A stretch of DNA of 64,000 bases from Bacillota bacterium (GCA_023398575.1 JAEWSC010000096.1:1-64000), one strand, 5' to 3'. Positions 43,386 to 52,958 are shown, counted from the first letter of the stretch. Made by a program: numbers and translations. Notes: generated from the sequence alone by a model not told the origin.

Positions 43386-43484
43386 CTTTCCTTTGCAATA
43401 GCTTTACCATTATGCCTATGGCAAGGAAAGCTGTCAAGCAAAATGGGTGATTGCTGACATTCGCCTGCTCAATAACGGAAAAAC

Positions 43485-43513
43485 TTGCATCCAAAGCCTA
43501 AATTGGATACAAT
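43485..43513 (+). promoter_or_regulatory. Sigma-A promoter of the cyclophilin gene
   Basis: TTGCAT (43485-43490) and TACAAT (43508-43513) are 17 bases apart, just upstream of the GGAGGAAAG ribosome site. Confidence 0.75.
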
Positions 43514-43536
43514 AGAGTGCATGTGGAGGAAAGCAC

Positions 43537-44193
43537 ATGAAAAAGAGCTTAGGTTTGACCTTCTCGCTTCTTCTGGTGCTGGCAAATTTCTCTTTTGCCC
43601 TGGCCCAGGAGGTCTGGAATACGGAAAACAGCTTGTATAAGGAAGGGGAAATCATTGTGTCTGAACAGGAAAAGCAAGCAGGGAATCCCATATTCGTCAT
43701 TACACTGGAAAATGGCAGTGAGATGCGAGGGGAGCTGTATCCCGAAATAGCGCCTCAGTCTGTTGGCAACTTCATCGCCCTGGCCAACAGCGGCTTCTAT
43801 GATGGGCTCATTTTCCACCGCGTCATCCCCGGATTCATGATTCAGGGCGGCTGCCCCAACGGCACCGGTACCGGTGGCCCGGGCTGGCACATCAAGGGCG
43901 AATTCTCGAAAAATGGCGTTCCTAATAATTTGAAACATACATACGGCGTACTGAGCATGGCCCGCAGCAGCATGCCCGATTCCGCCGGCTCCCAATTTTT
44001 TGTAATGACCAGTGACTCGCCCCATCTGGACGGTTCCTATGCCGCTTTCGGCAAGGTACTCACCGGCATGGAGCAGGCCGATGCGATCGTGAACACGCCC
44101 AGGGATAGGCAGGATAGGCCTCTTTCTCCGCAGGTGATCAAAGCCATCCGGGTGGAGACCTTTGGGCAGACGTATCCCTTCGAGCAGCAGTAA
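43537..44193 (+). CDS. Exported cyclophilin-type peptidyl-prolyl isomerase
   Basis: 218 residues. The signal peptide (1-23) ends in A21-L22-A23 with no lipobox cysteine, so it is released or retained by other means. The cyclophilin domain has NFIALANSGFYDGLIFHRVI, GFMIQGGCPNGTGTGGPGW, then SMARSSMPDSAGSQFFV and LDGSYAAFGKVLTGM, with the catalytic arginine in FHR. It should help fold exported proteins at the membrane-wall interface. GGAGGAAAG precedes the ATG. It is monocistronic with its own promoter and terminator. Confidence 0.93.
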   Translation: MKKSLGLTFSLLLVLANFSFALAQEVWNTENSLYKEGEIIVSEQEKQAGNPIFVITLENGSEMRGELYPEIAPQSVGNFIALANSGFYDGLIFHRVIPGFMIQGGCPNGTGTGGPGWHIKGEFSKNGVPNNLKHTYGVLSMARSSMPDSAGSQFFVMTSDSPHLDGSYAAFGKVLTGMEQADAIVNTPRDRQDRPLSPQVIKAIRVETFGQTYPFEQQ

Positions 44194-44223
44194 TGCCATT
44201 GTAGGGGTTACGTAGTCATAAAT

Positions 44224-44266
44224 GGGCGCAGCGACGGCCGGTGGGGCTTGTTTCTGCGCTCTTTTA
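44224..44266 (+). terminator. Intrinsic terminator after the cyclophilin gene
   Basis: GGGCGCAG (44224-44231) pairs with CTGCGCTC (44254-44261), with one G-U pair, followed by TTTTAT. Confidence 0.75.
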
Positions 44267-44280
44267 TCATGCGCCGGACG

Positions 44281-44309
44281 TTGATTCCTCACAGAAAATG
44301 GCATATAAT
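44281..44309 (+). promoter_or_regulatory. Sigma-A promoter of the zapA operon
   Basis: TTGATT (44281-44286) and TATAAT (44304-44309) are 17 bases apart, about 28 bases before the zapA start codon. Confidence 0.8.
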
Positions 44310-44336
44310 GAGACATGCAAAAAGGGGGATGCGCCT

Positions 44337-44609
44337 ATGGAAAAGCGGAAGACGGTCGTCCGGGTGGCAGGGAAGGATTATACGATAGCGTCCATTGATC
44401 CACCGGAGCATGTGCAGCGAGTCGGTGTGTATGTAGACAGAAAGATGCAAGAGATCGAAACCGCCAGCCATCTGCCCACTCACATGGTGGCAATTTTGTC
44501 CGCTTTGAATATAGCGGATGAACTGCTGAAATCCCATGATGAAAATACACGCCTGCGCCGGGAACTGATGGCAGCCCGCCAGGAACTGAAAAAAGCTATG
44601 AAAAAGTGA
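44337..44609 (+). CDS. zapA: Cell division protein ZapA
   Basis: 90 residues. The N-terminal VRVAGKDYTIAS, the middle HVQRVGVYVDRKMQEI and a C-terminal coiled coil (ALNIADELL through ELKKAMKK) match Gram-positive ZapA, which bundles FtsZ filaments at midcell. The start at 44337 follows AAAAAGGGGG and a promoter. The stop codon overlaps the GTG of the U32 peptidase gene (GTGA). The zapA-U32-mutS2 order is common in Clostridia. Confidence 0.9.
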   Translation: MEKRKTVVRVAGKDYTIASIDPPEHVQRVGVYVDRKMQEIETASHLPTHMVAILSALNIADELLKSHDENTRLRRELMAARQELKKAMKK

Positions 44610-46963
44610 GGCGACACAAAGTGGAATTGCTGGCCCCCGCAGGCGGCAAAGAAGCGCTGCTTGCGGCCATACATAATGGCGCCGACGCGGTGTATTTGGG
44701 ATACACCTTATTTGGCGCGCGGGCAGGGGCTGGGAATTTTGATGAGCAGGGCTTGCTGGAAGCCATAAAGCTATGCCATCTGTACCATATTAGGGTGCAT
44801 GTAACAGTAAACACTTTGATCAAAGAAACCGAAATAGACGATTTATACCGTGTTTTGAAGGTGGTCAATGATGCCGGTGCTGATGCTGTGATCCTACAGG
44901 ATTTGGGTGCTGCTGGCATCGTGCGCGATTGCTTTCCAGGGCTCAAACGCCACGCCAGCACCCAAATGGCCATCCATAACCGCCAGGGCGCAGCGTTTTT
45001 GATAAAGGAAGGCTTTCACAGGGTGGTGCTAGCCAGGGAATGCGCCTTATCCGAAATTCAAAAGGTGGCACAAACCGGCATTGAAACCGAGGTCTTTATC
45101 CATGGGGCCATGTGCGTGGGTGTAAGCGGCCAGTGTTTGTTTTCAAGTATGGCTGGCGGCCGCAGCGGCAACCGTGGGCGGTGTGCCCAGCCATGCCGCA
45201 TGCGCTATGATTATGATGGCAAAAAGGGTTATTGGCTGTCCCCCAGAGATCTGATGCTCAGGGACATGCTGCCCCAGCTTCAAAAGGCCGGCGTATGCTC
45301 ATTAAAAATCGAGGGCAGGCTCAAGCGCCCTGAATATGTGGCGGTGGTAACCAAGGCCTACCGCAAAGCGCTGGATGCGCTGAACGAAGGTCGGTTTGAG
45401 CTCGCGGAGGAAAGCGAACTGGAGGGGCTCAAACAGATTTTTAACCGGGGCGGGTTTATGCAAGGCTATGCCGGCACAAGCCAGGACGGCGGTGTGATAT
45501 TCCCCGGACGCCCGGGGCACGGAGGAATCATGGTTGGTCGGGTTACGGGCGTTAAGCCTGGGTTTGTCCAGGTGGCGCTGACTAAGGACTTAAATAATGG
45601 CGATGGCATACAGTTTCAAGGCGTCAAGGAAGGGGATGTCACCTATTCTGGTCCTGCCCAAAAGGCCGGGGATACGGCTCTTGTGCGCCTTCGAGAAGGG
45701 CTTCACCCCGAATTAGGTGGCGAAGTGATCCGCCTAACTGACGCCGCACAGATGATAGAAGCGATGATGACCAAGATTTCTCCCATTTTGGTGGACGCCA
45801 TATTGCGGGCGGAGCCTGGGGAAATTGCCAAGCTCACTGTCACTGATGGAGAAAGCGAGGCAGAGGCTACGGGCGACATTGTCCCGCCGGCCCAAAACAG
45901 GCCCCTTAGTGAGGAAGCCGCTCGTCAAGCCATGCAAAAAACCGGGGACACACCTTTTGTCCTGCAAAACATGCAGCTGCAGGGCTACGGCGGCCATATG
46001 ACCGCCGCCGCCATGAACGCGCTTCGGCGACAGGCCCTGGAGACGCTAAAAGAAAAGCGGGCCGTTGCCTTTGGCAAGCGTGAGAGTGTAGCCTTTCCCC
46101 TGACGAAGGCGGTTTTTCAGGATGCGCCGGCAGGAAAAGCGGAGCTGATGGTGCAAAGCCCCGACGCTGCCCTTGGCCAGAGACTACTGGATGCAGGTGC
46201 GGATGTATTTTTGTTTGCGCCGGAAGATTATACCCTGCCTGCCTTGGAAAAGGCAGCTGGGCTTTTGCCAGCGGGAACATGGTTTGTACTGCCTGTGCAG
46301 GCCAGGGCAGATACGCTGGATCAATTACGGGATTTTGCGGAATCTCGCAAGGATATCTTTGCCGGTGTGGTGCTGTCCAGCATCGGCCAGGCTGGCGGCG
46401 GGTTTACCCTGCCCATGGCAGCCGGCGAAGGCGTTCCGGTGATGAACAGCCAGACAGCGGCGGAGCTTGTGCGGCTGAAGGTGAAATGGCAGACAATTTC
46501 ACCGGAATTGAACGAAAAGGAAATGCGAAAGCTGCCCATTGAGCATGTCCCACTTGTGCTCTCAGTCTACGGCCGCACACGGCTGATGGTGCTCAACCAT
46601 TGCCCGGCACGAACGGCGCTTCACCTGACAGCCGGCCATGAAAGCTGCCGCATGTGCGAGGAAAGATCACCGCAAAGCCTATACGGCAAGCAGTTTGTAG
46701 ATTCGCTGAACCACGATTTCCCGCTGTCACGCACCCGCCTGCCGGAAGGGTGCATCATTAACGTTTTAAATACGCTGCCGCTGAACCTGTTCAGTCAAAC
46801 CGACAAGCTGCGCAATATCAGCTGGCAATTATGCTTTACACTGGAATCGATAGAGGAACAGCTATCCATCACTGCCGCATTTCATGACCTGCGCCGGGGA
46901 CAAGCTTCGGAAGCAGCATTGCCTGCCGGGACCATGGGCCACTTCAAGCGCGGGGTGGAGTAG
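44606..46963 (+). CDS. U32 family peptidase with C-terminal DUF3656-like region
   Basis: 785 residues. It opens with VELLAPAGGKEALLAAIHNGADAVYLG and carries the U32 signature around CVSGQCLFSS, GRSGNRGRCAQPCR and SLKIEGRLKRPEYV. The middle and C-terminal parts extend well beyond the 400-residue YegQ type, as in RlhA/YdcP-like proteins. Despite the name, several members are RNA hydroxylation enzymes with a Fe-S cluster rather than proteases, so an rRNA or tRNA modification role is plausible. Start GTG 44606 overlaps the zapA stop; a second GTG five codons in also has a ribosome-site-like GTGAGG before it. Confidence 0.88.
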   Translation: MRRHKVELLAPAGGKEALLAAIHNGADAVYLGYTLFGARAGAGNFDEQGLLEAIKLCHLYHIRVHVTVNTLIKETEIDDLYRVLKVVNDAGADAVILQDLGAAGIVRDCFPGLKRHASTQMAIHNRQGAAFLIKEGFHRVVLARECALSEIQKVAQTGIETEVFIHGAMCVGVSGQCLFSSMAGGRSGNRGRCAQPCRMRYDYDGKKGYWLSPRDLMLRDMLPQLQKAGVCSLKIEGRLKRPEYVAVVTKAYRKALDALNEGRFELAEESELEGLKQIFNRGGFMQGYAGTSQDGGVIFPGRPGHGGIMVGRVTGVKPGFVQVALTKDLNNGDGIQFQGVKEGDVTYSGPAQKAGDTALVRLREGLHPELGGEVIRLTDAAQMIEAMMTKISPILVDAILRAEPGEIAKLTVTDGESEAEATGDIVPPAQNRPLSEEAARQAMQKTGDTPFVLQNMQLQGYGGHMTAAAMNALRRQALETLKEKRAVAFGKRESVAFPLTKAVFQDAPAGKAELMVQSPDAALGQRLLDAGADVFLFAPEDYTLPALEKAAGLLPAGTWFVLPVQARADTLDQLRDFAESRKDIFAGVVLSSIGQAGGGFTLPMAAGEGVPVMNSQTAAELVRLKVKWQTISPELNEKEMRKLPIEHVPLVLSVYGRTRLMVLNHCPARTALHLTAGHESCRMCEERSPQSLYGKQFVDSLNHDFPLSRTRLPEGCIINVLNTLPLNLFSQTDKLRNISWQLCFTLESIEEQLSITAAFHDLRRGQASEAALPAGTMGHFKRGVE

Positions 46964-47049
46964 CCAGGGAGGCTTTGCATCCCTTGACCCACCACCTAAG
47001 GGATATATTCCTTAGGATTCCCTTACTTATGCAATAAGGAATGAAGCAT

Positions 47050-49407
47050 ATGAAAGACAGGACACTCAGAGTATTAGAGTTCGTAAAGATACGCGAGCAG
47101 CTATCTGCCCTTGCCATTACGCCTATGGGTGCGCAGCTTTGCAAGGAATTGATCCCTTCGAAAAACTATACAGAAATATCAGAGTGGCAGCAGGAAACAG
47201 AGGAAGCACAGGTGGTCTTGACCTACCTGGGCGGCCACCCCCTGGTTCACTTTGAAGACGTTTCTGCCCAATTGAACCTGGCCGAAAAAGGGGCGACCCT
47301 ATCGCCCCGGCCTCTGCTGAACATCGCCGACTGCCTGCGGGCCGCCAGGTCCGCCCGCTCTGCGTTGGTCACCGGACGGGAAAATACACCGCTGCTCACC
47401 CAAACCGCCTCAGGGCTGACAATACTCCCTCACCTGGAGCGGGAGATTACCGATGCCATTATCAGCGATGAAGAAATTGCGGACAATGCCAGCGTTGAGC
47501 TTGCCAATATACGGCGGCATATTCGCATCGCCAATGAAAAGGTGCGGGAAAAGCTAAATAGTATGCTCCACAGCTCCACCTTTTCCAAATACCTGCAAGA
47601 CCCCATTATCACCGTGCGCAACGACCGGTTTGTACTGCCTGTGAAGCAGGAATATCGGCAGAGCGTGCCTGGGTTGGTCCACGACCAGTCCTCCAGCGGG
47701 GCAACGCTGTTTATTGAACCCATGGCCGTAGTGGAACTGGGCAATGATATCAAGCAGTGGCTGTCCAAGGAAAAGCAGGAGATCGAGCGTATATTAAGCT
47801 CCCTATCTGCCGCGGTTGCCCCCTACGCCAAAGTGCTGACCGATAACATACGCATTTTGAGCCGGCTTGATTTTATTTTCGCCAAAGGAGCACTGGCCCG
47901 GGAGATGCGCGCCAGCGCGCCAAAGCTCAATCAGCGGGGTTATATCAAAATCATCAGGGGACGCCATCCGCTCATCGACCCGCAGAAGGTGGTGCCCATG
48001 AACCTCTGGATGGGCGAAGAGTTCACTACCCTCGTCGTCACCGGCCCCAACACCGGCGGTAAAACCGTCACCCTAAAAACCGTAGGCCTGTTTACCTTAA
48101 TGGCCCAGGCTGGGTTACAAGTGCCTGCTGACCTTGGCACTGAGCTTGCCGTATTTAACAATGTACATGCTGATATCGGCGACGAGCAGAGCATTGAACA
48201 GAACCTTTCTACCTTCTCCTCCCACATGACCAACATTGTGGATATCGTAAGGAACGTGACGCCTAGTGATCTGGCGCTCTTTGACGAACTTGGCGCCGGT
48301 ACCGACCCCACCGAAGGCGCAGCGCTGGCTCAGAGTATTCTCAGCCATCTGCTAACGCTAAAGGTACGCACCCTGGCCACCACCCACTACAGCGAATTGA
48401 AGGCTTTTGCTTTATCCACCAGGGGTGTGGAGAACGCCAGTGTAGAGTTTGATATAGAAACCCTTCGCCCCACCTACCGGCTGTCCATCGGCGTTCCAGG
48501 AAAGAGCAACGCCTTTGAAATCTCCCGCAAGCTGGGGCTGCTGGAAAAGCTGATCGATGATTCCAAGACGCTGCTCAGCCACGAGTCCATCCGCTTTGAG
48601 GATGTTATTGCCAATGCCGAGTATCACCGCCAGGTGGCCGAAAAAGAACGCAAGCTGGCCGAGGATGCCGCCAAGGAAACCGTGCATCTTCGGGATGAGG
48701 CCGAAAAACTGCGCAAGGAAATGGAAGAAAAGCGCGAAACCTTTATGCGCAAAGCCAAGGAGGATGCCAAGCGTGTGCTGGAAAACGCACGCCGCGAGTC
48801 CGAATCCATTTTGAGTGAGTTGAAACGCCTCAAAAAGGAAGGCGCGTCAACCCCCGAGCATCAGGTGAACCAACTGCGCAAGCGCATGCAGGACGGCGTA
48901 GACGCGTTAAGCGAAGGCCTTACCGCCAAATCGTTCCGTGTTACCGAACCGCCAAGGGATCTAAAGCCCGGCGATGAGGTGGAAATACTGCACCTGAATA
49001 CCAAGGGTACCGTCCTTTCAAAGCCCGATGACAAGGGCGAGGTTCACTTGCAGGCCGGCATCATGAAGCTAAAGGCACACATCAGCCAATTGAGGCGTGT
49101 ACAGGAGCCCGCGAAGAAGCAAAAGGTGAAGGTCACCACACAAACCAGCGCTGCCATACGTACGGTGCCCATGGAGCTGGATGTAAGAGGCAGAGCCTCC
49201 GATGAGGCGATCCCCGAGGTGGACCAATACCTGGATGAAGCCGTGCTGGCCTCGCTGGGCGAAGTATCTATCATCCATGGCAAAGGAACGGGCGTGCTTC
49301 GGGCCAGTATACAGCAGCACTTGCGGCACCACCCCCATGTGAAGTCCTTCCGGTTGGGTGTCTTCGGTGAGGGAGAGAGTGGAGTGACGGTGGTAACGCT
49401 AAAATAA
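47050..49407 (+). CDS. mutS2: MutS2 endonuclease / ribosome-rescue ATPase
   Basis: 785 residues. After the N-terminal core and clamp regions, the ATPase has Walker A GPNTGGKT (332-339), an FDELGAGTDPTEGAAL Walker B region and a signature segment near TNIVDIVRNVTPSDLALFDEL. A long coiled coil follows (about 510-630), then a C-terminal Smr nuclease domain with LDVRGRASDEAI and IIHGKGTGVLR. It acts on recombination intermediates and, in Bacillus, on collided ribosomes. ATG 47050 is favoured because AAGGA sits nine bases upstream; an ATG three codons earlier is too close. Confidence 0.96.
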   Translation: MKDRTLRVLEFVKIREQLSALAITPMGAQLCKELIPSKNYTEISEWQQETEEAQVVLTYLGGHPLVHFEDVSAQLNLAEKGATLSPRPLLNIADCLRAARSARSALVTGRENTPLLTQTASGLTILPHLEREITDAIISDEEIADNASVELANIRRHIRIANEKVREKLNSMLHSSTFSKYLQDPIITVRNDRFVLPVKQEYRQSVPGLVHDQSSSGATLFIEPMAVVELGNDIKQWLSKEKQEIERILSSLSAAVAPYAKVLTDNIRILSRLDFIFAKGALAREMRASAPKLNQRGYIKIIRGRHPLIDPQKVVPMNLWMGEEFTTLVVTGPNTGGKTVTLKTVGLFTLMAQAGLQVPADLGTELAVFNNVHADIGDEQSIEQNLSTFSSHMTNIVDIVRNVTPSDLALFDELGAGTDPTEGAALAQSILSHLLTLKVRTLATTHYSELKAFALSTRGVENASVEFDIETLRPTYRLSIGVPGKSNAFEISRKLGLLEKLIDDSKTLLSHESIRFEDVIANAEYHRQVAEKERKLAEDAAKETVHLRDEAEKLRKEMEEKRETFMRKAKEDAKRVLENARRESESILSELKRLKKEGASTPEHQVNQLRKRMQDGVDALSEGLTAKSFRVTEPPRDLKPGDEVEILHLNTKGTVLSKPDDKGEVHLQAGIMKLKAHISQLRRVQEPAKKQKVKVTTQTSAAIRTVPMELDVRGRASDEAIPEVDQYLDEAVLASLGEVSIIHGKGTGVLRASIQQHLRHHPHVKSFRLGVFGEGESGVTVVTLK

Positions 49408-49454
49408 AAATAGCGCAAATGGCGATGCCGGCCATACAAGGAAATCGTGCAAAC

Positions 49455-49483
49455 TCGATAAAAGGGCAAAGCCGTTTTATCGA
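49455..49483 (+). repeat. Inverted repeat in the leader of the two-component operon
   Basis: TCGATAAAA (49455-49463) and TTTTATCGA (49475-49483) form a perfect nine-base dyad over an eleven-base loop. The right arm runs into the AAAGGAG ribosome site of the response regulator gene. It could be an operator or an RNA hairpin that affects translation. Confidence 0.5.
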
Positions 49484-49497
49484 AAGGAGCGAACGTG

Positions 49498-50193
49498 ATG
49501 AAAGACAAATCTCTGATCCTGCTGATCGACGACGACCCAAACATCAGCCACCTTGTTCAATTGTACCTGGAAAAGGAAGGCTTTGAGGTGCAGCTTGCCG
49601 CCCGGGGTGATGAAGGCCTTGCGGCTTTCAAACGCCGGCCGCCCAATCTTCTGCTGCTGGATGTCATGCTACCCGGCATGGATGGATGGCAAGTCTGCCG
49701 CGCCGTACGCCAATTTTCTTCCATTCCCATCATCATGCTTACCGCTAAGGATGAAACCTTCGATAAGGTGCTGGGGCTGGAGTTGGGCGCCGATGACTAT
49801 CTGACCAAGCCCTTTGAGCCCAAGGAATTGATCGCCAGGATCAAGGCCGTGCTTCGCCGCACTCAGCCAAACGGGGCTGAAGAAAAAGGCGATGTCATCT
49901 CCTTTCCCAACTTAACCGTGAGCCTGAGCCAATACGAGGTCCATTACCAAGGCAAACTGATTGAAATGCCCCCCAAGGAGCTGGAAGTGTTGTACTTTTT
50001 AGCATCCAACGCTAATTTGGTATTTACCCGTGATCAGCTTTTAGAAAAGGTGTGGGGCTACGATTTCTTTGGCGACAGCCGAACGGTAGATGTGCACATC
50101 AAGCGTGTGCGCGAAAAGCTGCCCGGCTGTGAGGATTTTGGCTGGCAGATACGTACCGTGTGGGGCGTGGGCTACAAGTTTGAAGTAAAGTAA
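49498..50193 (+). CDS. OmpR/PhoB-family response regulator
   Basis: 231 residues. The receiver domain (1-120) has IDDDPN at the acidic pocket, LLLDVMLPGMDGWQ with the phospho-acceptor and DDYLTKPF. A winged-helix DNA-binding domain (about 130-231) contains PPKELEVLYFLASN and VWGYDFFGDSRTVDVHIKRVREKL. ATG 49498 is eight bases from AAAGGAG; a GTG one codon earlier is also possible. It is followed after a 232-base gap by its probable kinase, and then by aromatic-pathway genes. Confidence 0.95.
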   Translation: MKDKSLILLIDDDPNISHLVQLYLEKEGFEVQLAARGDEGLAAFKRRPPNLLLLDVMLPGMDGWQVCRAVRQFSSIPIIMLTAKDETFDKVLGLELGADDYLTKPFEPKELIARIKAVLRRTQPNGAEEKGDVISFPNLTVSLSQYEVHYQGKLIEMPPKELEVLYFLASNANLVFTRDQLLEKVWGYDFFGDSRTVDVHIKRVREKLPGCEDFGWQIRTVWGVGYKFEVK

Positions 50194-50425
50194 CACCCCG
50201 CCTAAGGCATCGTAAGCTGTCTTAAAATCTCTGGGCGGTTTTGGCGAGCGGAAGCCCGTCAATGTGAAAACGGAAATCAGCGACCTGTACAGTAATTTTT
50301 GTAGGAATTTCAAATGCATTCCTTCTTGCCCGCACAAACGTCCGCAAAAAGCACAGCTTGTTACAGTGGGCGAGGGAAAAATTCTAAAAAGTGGCGGTCA
50401 TCACTTTCTCGACACGGAGGATTCC

Positions 50426-51910
50426 ATGTTCCGAAGCATGTTTTCTCGGCTGTTCTCCGTATTTTTAGTGCTCATGCTGGTGTTGATCACCGTATGGGCA
50501 TATCTTTCCTATGCCGCTATCCGCAGCGACAGGATCAACGCCCGCCTGGATGATCTAAAGGGCCAGGCCCGCGAAATTGCCTACCTTGCCTGGCAGGCAG
50601 ATTTTGAATCCTGGTCCAGCTTTGGATTTTCCTCCAGCTCAGACCAATATTTGCAGTGGAAGGCAAAGCAGGTGTATGATGAGTTCGGTGCGCTGGTAAT
50701 GGTGATGGACCGCTATGGCGTTCCCCGGCATACGCTGTTTAATGAGCAGGCGGATGCTGACATCATCGAAACCCTTACGGGGCAGGAATTTCTGGCCGTA
50801 CTGTACCAGGCAATGGCAGGCAAGGAGGTGCAAATCCGCACCAATGTGCCGGGGCTCGGAGGGCCGGTGTTCACAGTCGCTGTGCCTTGGGGCCAGGGAA
50901 AGACGGTGATGGGGGCTGTATTCATCCACACCAGGGCCCAGGTGGTGGAAGCCGAGTACAAAAACCTGCTCTGGCAAGTTTTGGCCGGGGCCGGCACCGC
51001 AGTGCTGCTGGCGGTGATCAGTTTGTACTTTGTGACAAAGCAATTGACCAAGCCACTGAAAAACATGTCCGCTGCTGCCAAGGAGATGTCCAAAGGCCGT
51101 TTTGATACAGCGACGGAAGAAGCAGGGATCACAGAAATACAGGAATTGGCAGTCTCCTTTAACTCCATGGCCGGACAATTAAAGCGCATTGAGGAATCCA
51201 GGCGTGAGTTTGTAGCCAACGTATCCCACGAACTGCGCTCACCCATGACCAGCATCCAGGGCTTTTTGGAGGGTATGCAGGATGGTACCATCCCGCAGGA
51301 GGAGCATCCCAAATACCTAAAAATCGTCAGCGACGAAGCAAAGCGCCTGACCAAGCTGATTGCGGATCTACTGGCTTTAAGCCGCATGGAACAGGATGAC
51401 CAGCGCCAGAATTTTGTGGATTTTGATATCAACGAAATGATCCGCCGTGCACTCATTCGGCGGATGAACGATATTGACCACAAACAATTGGAAGTGGATG
51501 TTGATTTTCTTACGGAACAGTGTTATTGTTGGGGAGACAGTGACCGTATCGAACAGGTCGTGGTGAACCTTTTGGACAACGCCATCAAGTTCGTGCCCGA
51601 AAGGGGAAAGATTACCATAAGGACGCGATCTGAAGGCGATAAAGCCGCTGTTACCTTGATGGATGATGGACCCGGCATCTTGCCCCAGGATCAGCCCCAC
51701 ATTTTCGAACGGTTTTACAAAGCGGACAAGGCCCACACCGCAGGTAAGGGTACGGGATTAGGCCTTAGTATCTGCCGGCGCATTTTGGAAGCCCATGGGC
51801 AAACCATACGCCTTCTGCCTACGGAAAAGGGCGCTGCCTTTGAATTCACCCTGGAAAAGGGCAAGGAGAAGAGCGGGCGGGAGAAGCCGGTGCAAGAGGA
51901 GGAAGCTTAA
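50426..51910 (+). CDS. Sensor histidine kinase (PhoR/ResE type)
   Basis: 494 residues. Two membrane helices (about 7-30 and 185-205) flank an extracellular sensor of about 150 residues, followed by HAMP (about 205-258), HisKA with H268 in NVSHELRSPMTS, and HATPase with DNAIKFVP, DDGPGI and KGTGLGLSI. The start at 50426 follows CGGAGG; an upstream in-frame start at 50264 has no ribosome site. Its stop overlaps the ATG of the chorismate mutase gene (TAATG). It pairs with the response regulator at 49498. The signal is unknown. Confidence 0.95.
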   Translation: MFRSMFSRLFSVFLVLMLVLITVWAYLSYAAIRSDRINARLDDLKGQAREIAYLAWQADFESWSSFGFSSSSDQYLQWKAKQVYDEFGALVMVMDRYGVPRHTLFNEQADADIIETLTGQEFLAVLYQAMAGKEVQIRTNVPGLGGPVFTVAVPWGQGKTVMGAVFIHTRAQVVEAEYKNLLWQVLAGAGTAVLLAVISLYFVTKQLTKPLKNMSAAAKEMSKGRFDTATEEAGITEIQELAVSFNSMAGQLKRIEESRREFVANVSHELRSPMTSIQGFLEGMQDGTIPQEEHPKYLKIVSDEAKRLTKLIADLLALSRMEQDDQRQNFVDFDINEMIRRALIRRMNDIDHKQLEVDVDFLTEQCYCWGDSDRIEQVVVNLLDNAIKFVPERGKITIRTRSEGDKAAVTLMDDGPGILPQDQPHIFERFYKADKAHTAGKGTGLGLSICRRILEAHGQTIRLLPTEKGAAFEFTLEKGKEKSGREKPVQEEEA

Positions 51911-52197
51911 TGAGCGGGGACATCGCCGCGCTTAGGCGGAGACTGGATGAAATTGATCAAGAAATTGTAGATCTATTTGAACAGCGCATGGAGGTAAGCC
52001 GCCAGGTAGCGGCGTACAAAAGGAAGAATGACCTGCCTGTACTTGATGCGGGCCGGGAGGAGCAGGTGCTTGTATCCCGCACGCAAATGCTCAAGGATAT
52101 GGCGCATTCCCAGGCGATCCGGGACTTATTTATAGAAATCATGCGCCTGAGCCGCCTTGAGCAGCAGAAACTTCTCGAGCGGGGTGATGGGCTATGA
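51910..52197 (+). CDS. Chorismate mutase, AroQ type
   Basis: 95 residues, a free-standing all-helical AroQ chorismate mutase. The opening LRRRLDEIDQEIVDLFEQRMEVSRQVAAYKRKN has the catalytic arginine and lysine pattern, and the last helix holds LFIEIMRLSRLEQ. It rearranges chorismate to prephenate for phenylalanine and tyrosine. It overlaps the kinase stop by one base and shikimate kinase by four, so it is part of the same operon. Confidence 0.93.
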   Translation: MSGDIAALRRRLDEIDQEIVDLFEQRMEVSRQVAAYKRKNDLPVLDAGREEQVLVSRTQMLKDMAHSQAIRDLFIEIMRLSRLEQQKLLERGDGL

Positions 52198-52712
52198 TGG
52201 ACCGCCATGTTTTCCTGATTGGGATGCCCGGCAGCGGCAAAAGCAGCCTGGGCAAGCGCCTGGCGGGAAGGCTGGGCGTGCCGTATATGGACACCGATAC
52301 CCTGATCACCGAAATGACGGGCATGACCGTGCAGCAGATTTTTGAGGGACCAGGGGAACAAGCCTTCCGCAACGCAGAAACCAATGTCTTAATGTATTTG
52401 GCCGGCCAGTCTCCTGCCATTGTATCCACCGGCGGCGGTATGATACTTCGGGAAGAAAACCGGCAGATTATGCGCAACCATGGTGCCATTATTTTGATCG
52501 ACAGGCCGCTGGATGAAATTCTTTCGGACATTAAGCTGGACAGGCGGCCATTGCTTGCCAAAAAGGGCAAGGACGAAGTGGCTAGGCTGTACGATGTGCG
52601 TATAGACACTTACCGGGAGATTGCCGATGCGGTGCTGGATAATTCCCAGGGCTACACCAATGGCATCAATAACCTGGAAAAACTGGTCATCCAGATCATG
52701 GGAGATTTATAG
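52194..52712 (+). CDS. aroK: Shikimate kinase
   Basis: 172 residues. The P-loop is GMPGSGKSS with K16. The shikimate-binding D in YMDTDTLI, the STGGGM loop and the lid DRRPLL segment are all present. It phosphorylates shikimate with ATP in the aromatic amino-acid pathway. The start at 52194 overlaps the chorismate mutase stop by four bases; an ATG one codon later is equivalent. Neither of the two enzymes has other aromatic genes beside it here. Confidence 0.95.
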   Translation: MMDRHVFLIGMPGSGKSSLGKRLAGRLGVPYMDTDTLITEMTGMTVQQIFEGPGEQAFRNAETNVLMYLAGQSPAIVSTGGGMILREENRQIMRNHGAIILIDRPLDEILSDIKLDRRPLLAKKGKDEVARLYDVRIDTYREIADAVLDNSQGYTNGINNLEKLVIQIMGDL

Positions 52713-52733
52713 GAATCATACACGGAGGAAAGT

Positions 52734-52928
52734 ATGCTGCCTGATTTGAAGTCCATCAAGATCGGCGAACCGGCCCACAGAGCGCTGAAAGCCGCAGGTA
52801 TTAACACCTTGGAGCAGGCTTCGCAATGCACCCGCAAACAGCTTTTGGCCCTGCATGGATTTGGTCCCAAAGGGCTAAGGTTGCTGGAAGAAGCGCTAAA
52901 AGCCCACGGTCTTGGGCTTATGGACTGA
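52734..52928 (+). CDS. Small helix-hairpin-helix protein like the RNA polymerase alpha C-terminal domain
   Basis: 64 residues. IGEPAHRALKAAGINTLEQASQCTRKQLLALHGFGPKGLRLLEEALKAHGL follows the alpha-CTD pattern: helix, T-x-x-x-L, then a helix-hairpin-helix with GFGPKGL. Such stand-alone proteins are common in Firmicutes; DNA binding is likely but the role is unknown. GGAGG precedes the ATG, 21 bases after aroK, and a terminator follows. Confidence 0.82.
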   Translation: MLPDLKSIKIGEPAHRALKAAGINTLEQASQCTRKQLLALHGFGPKGLRLLEEALKAHGLGLMD

Positions 52929-52958
52929 TTGCAAGGATTAGGCAAAAGGCCGTATCAG

